64,000 bases of DNA, from positions 1-64,000 of the forward strand of contig NZ_BDIY01000006.1 in NCBI RefSeq assembly GCF_002072155.1, written 5' to 3'. Made by a program: the position numbers and the translations under genes. Below the pieces are notes generated by a model, which did no database searches, was not told where the DNA came from, and saw only the letters and a program-made list of their open reading frames with translations. Shown in pieces: positions 62,091 to 64,000 of this stretch (its first letter is position 1; each line of letters begins with the position of its first letter). Source of the DNA: Roseovarius sp. A-2 (GTDB lineage Bacteria > Pseudomonadota > Alphaproteobacteria > Rhodobacterales > Rhodobacteraceae).

Positions 62091-64000
62091 CCGGCGCGCG
62101 CATCACCGTGTGCGGTCAGGTGCAGGGCGTCGGCTTTCGCCCCACTGTCTGGCGGCTGGCGCAGGAGATGGGACTGACCGGCGATGTGAGCAATACCGGT
62201 GAGGGGGTGGTCATCCGGCTGTGGGGTGAGGGGGTGGCGACATTCCCCGATAAGCTGCACGGCGCGCTGCCGCCGCTGGCGCGGATCGAACGGCTCGATA
62301 TGACCCCGCTGAGCGACCCGGCCCCGTGCCGTTTCGAGATAACCGCCTCGCAGGGTGGCGAGATGCGTGGCAGCGTTACGCCCGATGCCGCGACCTGCGC
62401 CGACTGTCTGGCAGAGATTCGCGATCCCTTCGCGAGGCGCTATCGCTATCCCTTCGCCAATTGCACCAATTGCGGCCCGCGTTTTTCCATCGTGCGCGCG
62501 GCCCCCTATGACCGCGACAAGACAACCATGGCCCCATTCGACATGTGCACGCCCTGTGCGGCCGAATATGGCGATCCGGCCGATCGCCGGTTTCATGCGC
62601 AGCCCATTGCCTGCGGTCGCTGCGGGCCAAATATCTGGATCGAGAAGCTGGGGTGTGGTGCCGTCAATCTCGAAGCGTTTTCGATGCTCGATGATGTGGA
62701 TGCCACAGGCGGCATGATCCTGAACGGGCATATCGTCGCGATCCGGGGGCTGGGCGGGGTGCATCTGGCCTGTGATGCGACCAATTCCCGGGCGGTGGCC
62801 GAGTTGCGCCGACGCAAGGCGCGCGCGGGCAAGGCCTTTGCGCTGATGGTGCGCGATCTCGACGTGTTGCGCGCCTATTGCGAGGTGTCGGATGTCGAGG
62901 CGGACATACTTTCTGGCCCGGCGGCCCCCATTGTTCTGCTCAAGGCGCGCCCCAACAGCCTGCCCGAGGGAATCGCGCCGGGGCTGGACCGGTTGGGCGT
63001 TATGCTGCCTTACACGCCGTTCTATCATATGATCCTGCGGCGCATCGGACGCCCGGTGGTGATGACCAGCGGCAATCCGTCCGGGCAGCCGCAATGCACC
63101 GACAACCACGACACCCGCACGCGGCTGGCCGGGATCGCGGATTTCGCCTGCCTGCATGACCGCGACATCGCCAACCGGATCGACGACAGTGTTGTCCGCG
63201 TCGATCTGGGCCGGGCGCGGGTGCTGCGCCGGGCACGGGGCTATGCGCCGCAAGCGCTCGAATTGCCCGACGGCTTTGCCACTGCGCCGGATATTCTGGC
63301 GCTCGGGGCGGAGCAGAAGAACACGTTCTGCCTGATCAAGGACGGGCGCGCGATCCTGTCCCAGCATATGGGCGATCTGGAGGATGCGGCGACGCATGCG
63401 GATACGGCGCGCAACCTCGATCTCTATGCAAACCTTTTCGATCATGCGCCGGCGGTGGTCGCCGTGGACCTGCACCCGGCATATCTCTCGACGCAGCGCG
63501 GGTTCGAGATGGCGGATGGCCGCCCGGTGATCGAGGTGCAGCATCACCACGCGCATATTGCCGCCTGCCTGGCCGAGAACGCGCGTCCACTCGCGGCTGC
63601 GCCGGTGCTCGGAATCGCGCTCGACGGGACCGGGATGGGCGATGACGGCACGATCTGGGGCGGTGAATTCCTGATCTGCGACTATCGCGGATATCGGCGG
63701 GCGGGATGTCTGAAGCCGGTGGCCTTGCCCGGCGGTGCGGCGGCGGTGCGCGAACCGTGGCGCAATGCCTATGCCCATTTGATGGCCGAGATGGGCTGGG
63801 CGGAGTTTGCGATGAACTTTGCCGAACTGCCGCTTTTCGAGCGGATGCAAGCGCTGCCCCGTGACACGCTCGACGCAATGATCCGGTCGGGTACCAATGC
63901 GCCCTTGGCCTCGTCCTGCGGGCGGTTGTTCGATGCGGCGGCGGCCATCGCGGGCTTGGCCTGGGATCGGCAGGATTACGAGGGCGAGGCGGCGATGCGG
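62087..64000 (+). CDS. hypF: Hydrogenase maturation protein HypF, cut by window end
   Basis: The first 638 codons of a carbamoyltransferase that makes the CN ligands of the NiFe site. It starts with an acylphosphatase domain (GQVQGVGFRPTVWRLAQE), then four zinc-finger cysteine pairs (CADC, CTNC, CTPC, CGRC), then a YrdC-like domain, and a Kae1/HypF C-terminal part with HHHAHIAACLAE. The ATG at 62087 overlaps the NHL stop. The remaining C-terminus and other hyp genes lie past position 64000. Confidence 0.9.
   Translation, partial: MTGARITVCGQVQGVGFRPTVWRLAQEMGLTGDVSNTGEGVVIRLWGEGVATFPDKLHGALPPLARIERLDMTPLSDPAPCRFEITASQGGEMRGSVTPDAATCADCLAEIRDPFARRYRYPFANCTNCGPRFSIVRAAPYDRDKTTMAPFDMCTPCAAEYGDPADRRFHAQPIACGRCGPNIWIEKLGCGAVNLEAFSMLDDVDATGGMILNGHIVAIRGLGGVHLACDATNSRAVAELRRRKARAGKAFALMVRDLDVLRAYCEVSDVEADILSGPAAPIVLLKARPNSLPEGIAPGLDRLGVMLPYTPFYHMILRRIGRPVVMTSGNPSGQPQCTDNHDTRTRLAGIADFACLHDRDIANRIDDSVVRVDLGRARVLRRARGYAPQALELPDGFATAPDILALGAEQKNTFCLIKDGRAILSQHMGDLEDAATHADTARNLDLYANLFDHAPAVVAVDLHPAYLSTQRGFEMADGRPVIEVQHHHAHIAACLAENARPLAAAPVLGIALDGTGMGDDGTIWGGEFLICDYRGYRRAGCLKPVALPGGAAAVREPWRNAYAHLMAEMGWAEFAMNFAELPLFERMQALPRDTLDAMIRSGTNAPLASSCGRLFDAAAAIAGLAWDRQDYEGEAAMR

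Noticed and set aside
1-64000. CRISPR arrays, tRNA or rRNA genes, or a prophage
   Set aside because: I found no regularly spaced repeats, no cloverleaf outside the tmRNA and no phage structural genes.

Overview
The window looks like the chromosome of a marine alphaproteobacterium of the Rhodobacterales (Roseobacter group). The evidence is a SAM-II riboswitch on metZ, a permuted two-piece tmRNA with the tag ANDNRAPVAVAA, a LexA box of the type GTTC-N7-GTTC, purC-purS-purQ, an ATP synthase zeta-type DUF1476 gene, trgA-trgB-cysK, and a promoter matching the Rhodobacter sigma-E (RpoE/ChrR) consensus before a photolyase gene. GC content is high, and many genes overlap as ATGA or GTGA start/stop pairs.

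Positions 1-51.9 kb are mostly core genome. They begin with the end of a probable IS, then riboswitch-controlled metZ, folE2, a phasin/AlgP-like gene, two DUF1127 genes, trkH, a CNNM/CorC transporter, xerD, aroK-aroB, four back-to-back perfect hairpins, tyrS, anmK, metC, gltA, gltX, comEC, lexA, bmt and a DUF1476 gene. Next come the pur genes, dctB-dctD (DctD lacks its sigma-54 contact loop), rne with a long repeat-bearing leader, tusA-like, ccdA, a hydrolase-P450 pair, ssrA (tmRNA), chrA, sspB, fumC, a BCCT transporter and an aminotransferase-V gene. A stress block follows: phrB, cfa, trgA, trgB, cysK, mscS and an AlaX-type tRNA editing gene.

Positions 51.9-52.3 kb hold remnants of two unrelated transposases (IS110-like and IS3-like). 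From 52.3 kb to the right edge the window is one hydrogen-oxidation locus. It contains an NtrC/HoxA-family regulator with a degenerate receiver, a zinc-ribbon protein, the small and large subunits of a soluble group 2a-type (HupSL/HucSL) [NiFe] hydrogenase, and two tandem paralogous four-cysteine proteins whose spacing resembles HiPIPs. After these come the large-subunit endopeptidase, an unknown protein, a TPR protein, two tiny membrane proteins, a NifU-Rieske fusion (HucE-like), an NHL propeller protein and hypF, which is cut by the window end.

Group 2a enzymes are the high-affinity type that can scavenge trace H2 in air. The locus encodes catalytic subunits, maturation proteins, candidate Fe-S relays and candidate membrane anchors, but no HucM-like protein is visible. 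I infer that it lets this bacterium feed electrons from H2 into its respiratory chain. The IS debris on its left border suggests it may have been acquired as a unit. The least characterised parts are the two C-x2-C-x9-C-x14-C proteins, the two small membrane proteins, the 104-residue protein at 58.2 kb and the zinc-ribbon protein.
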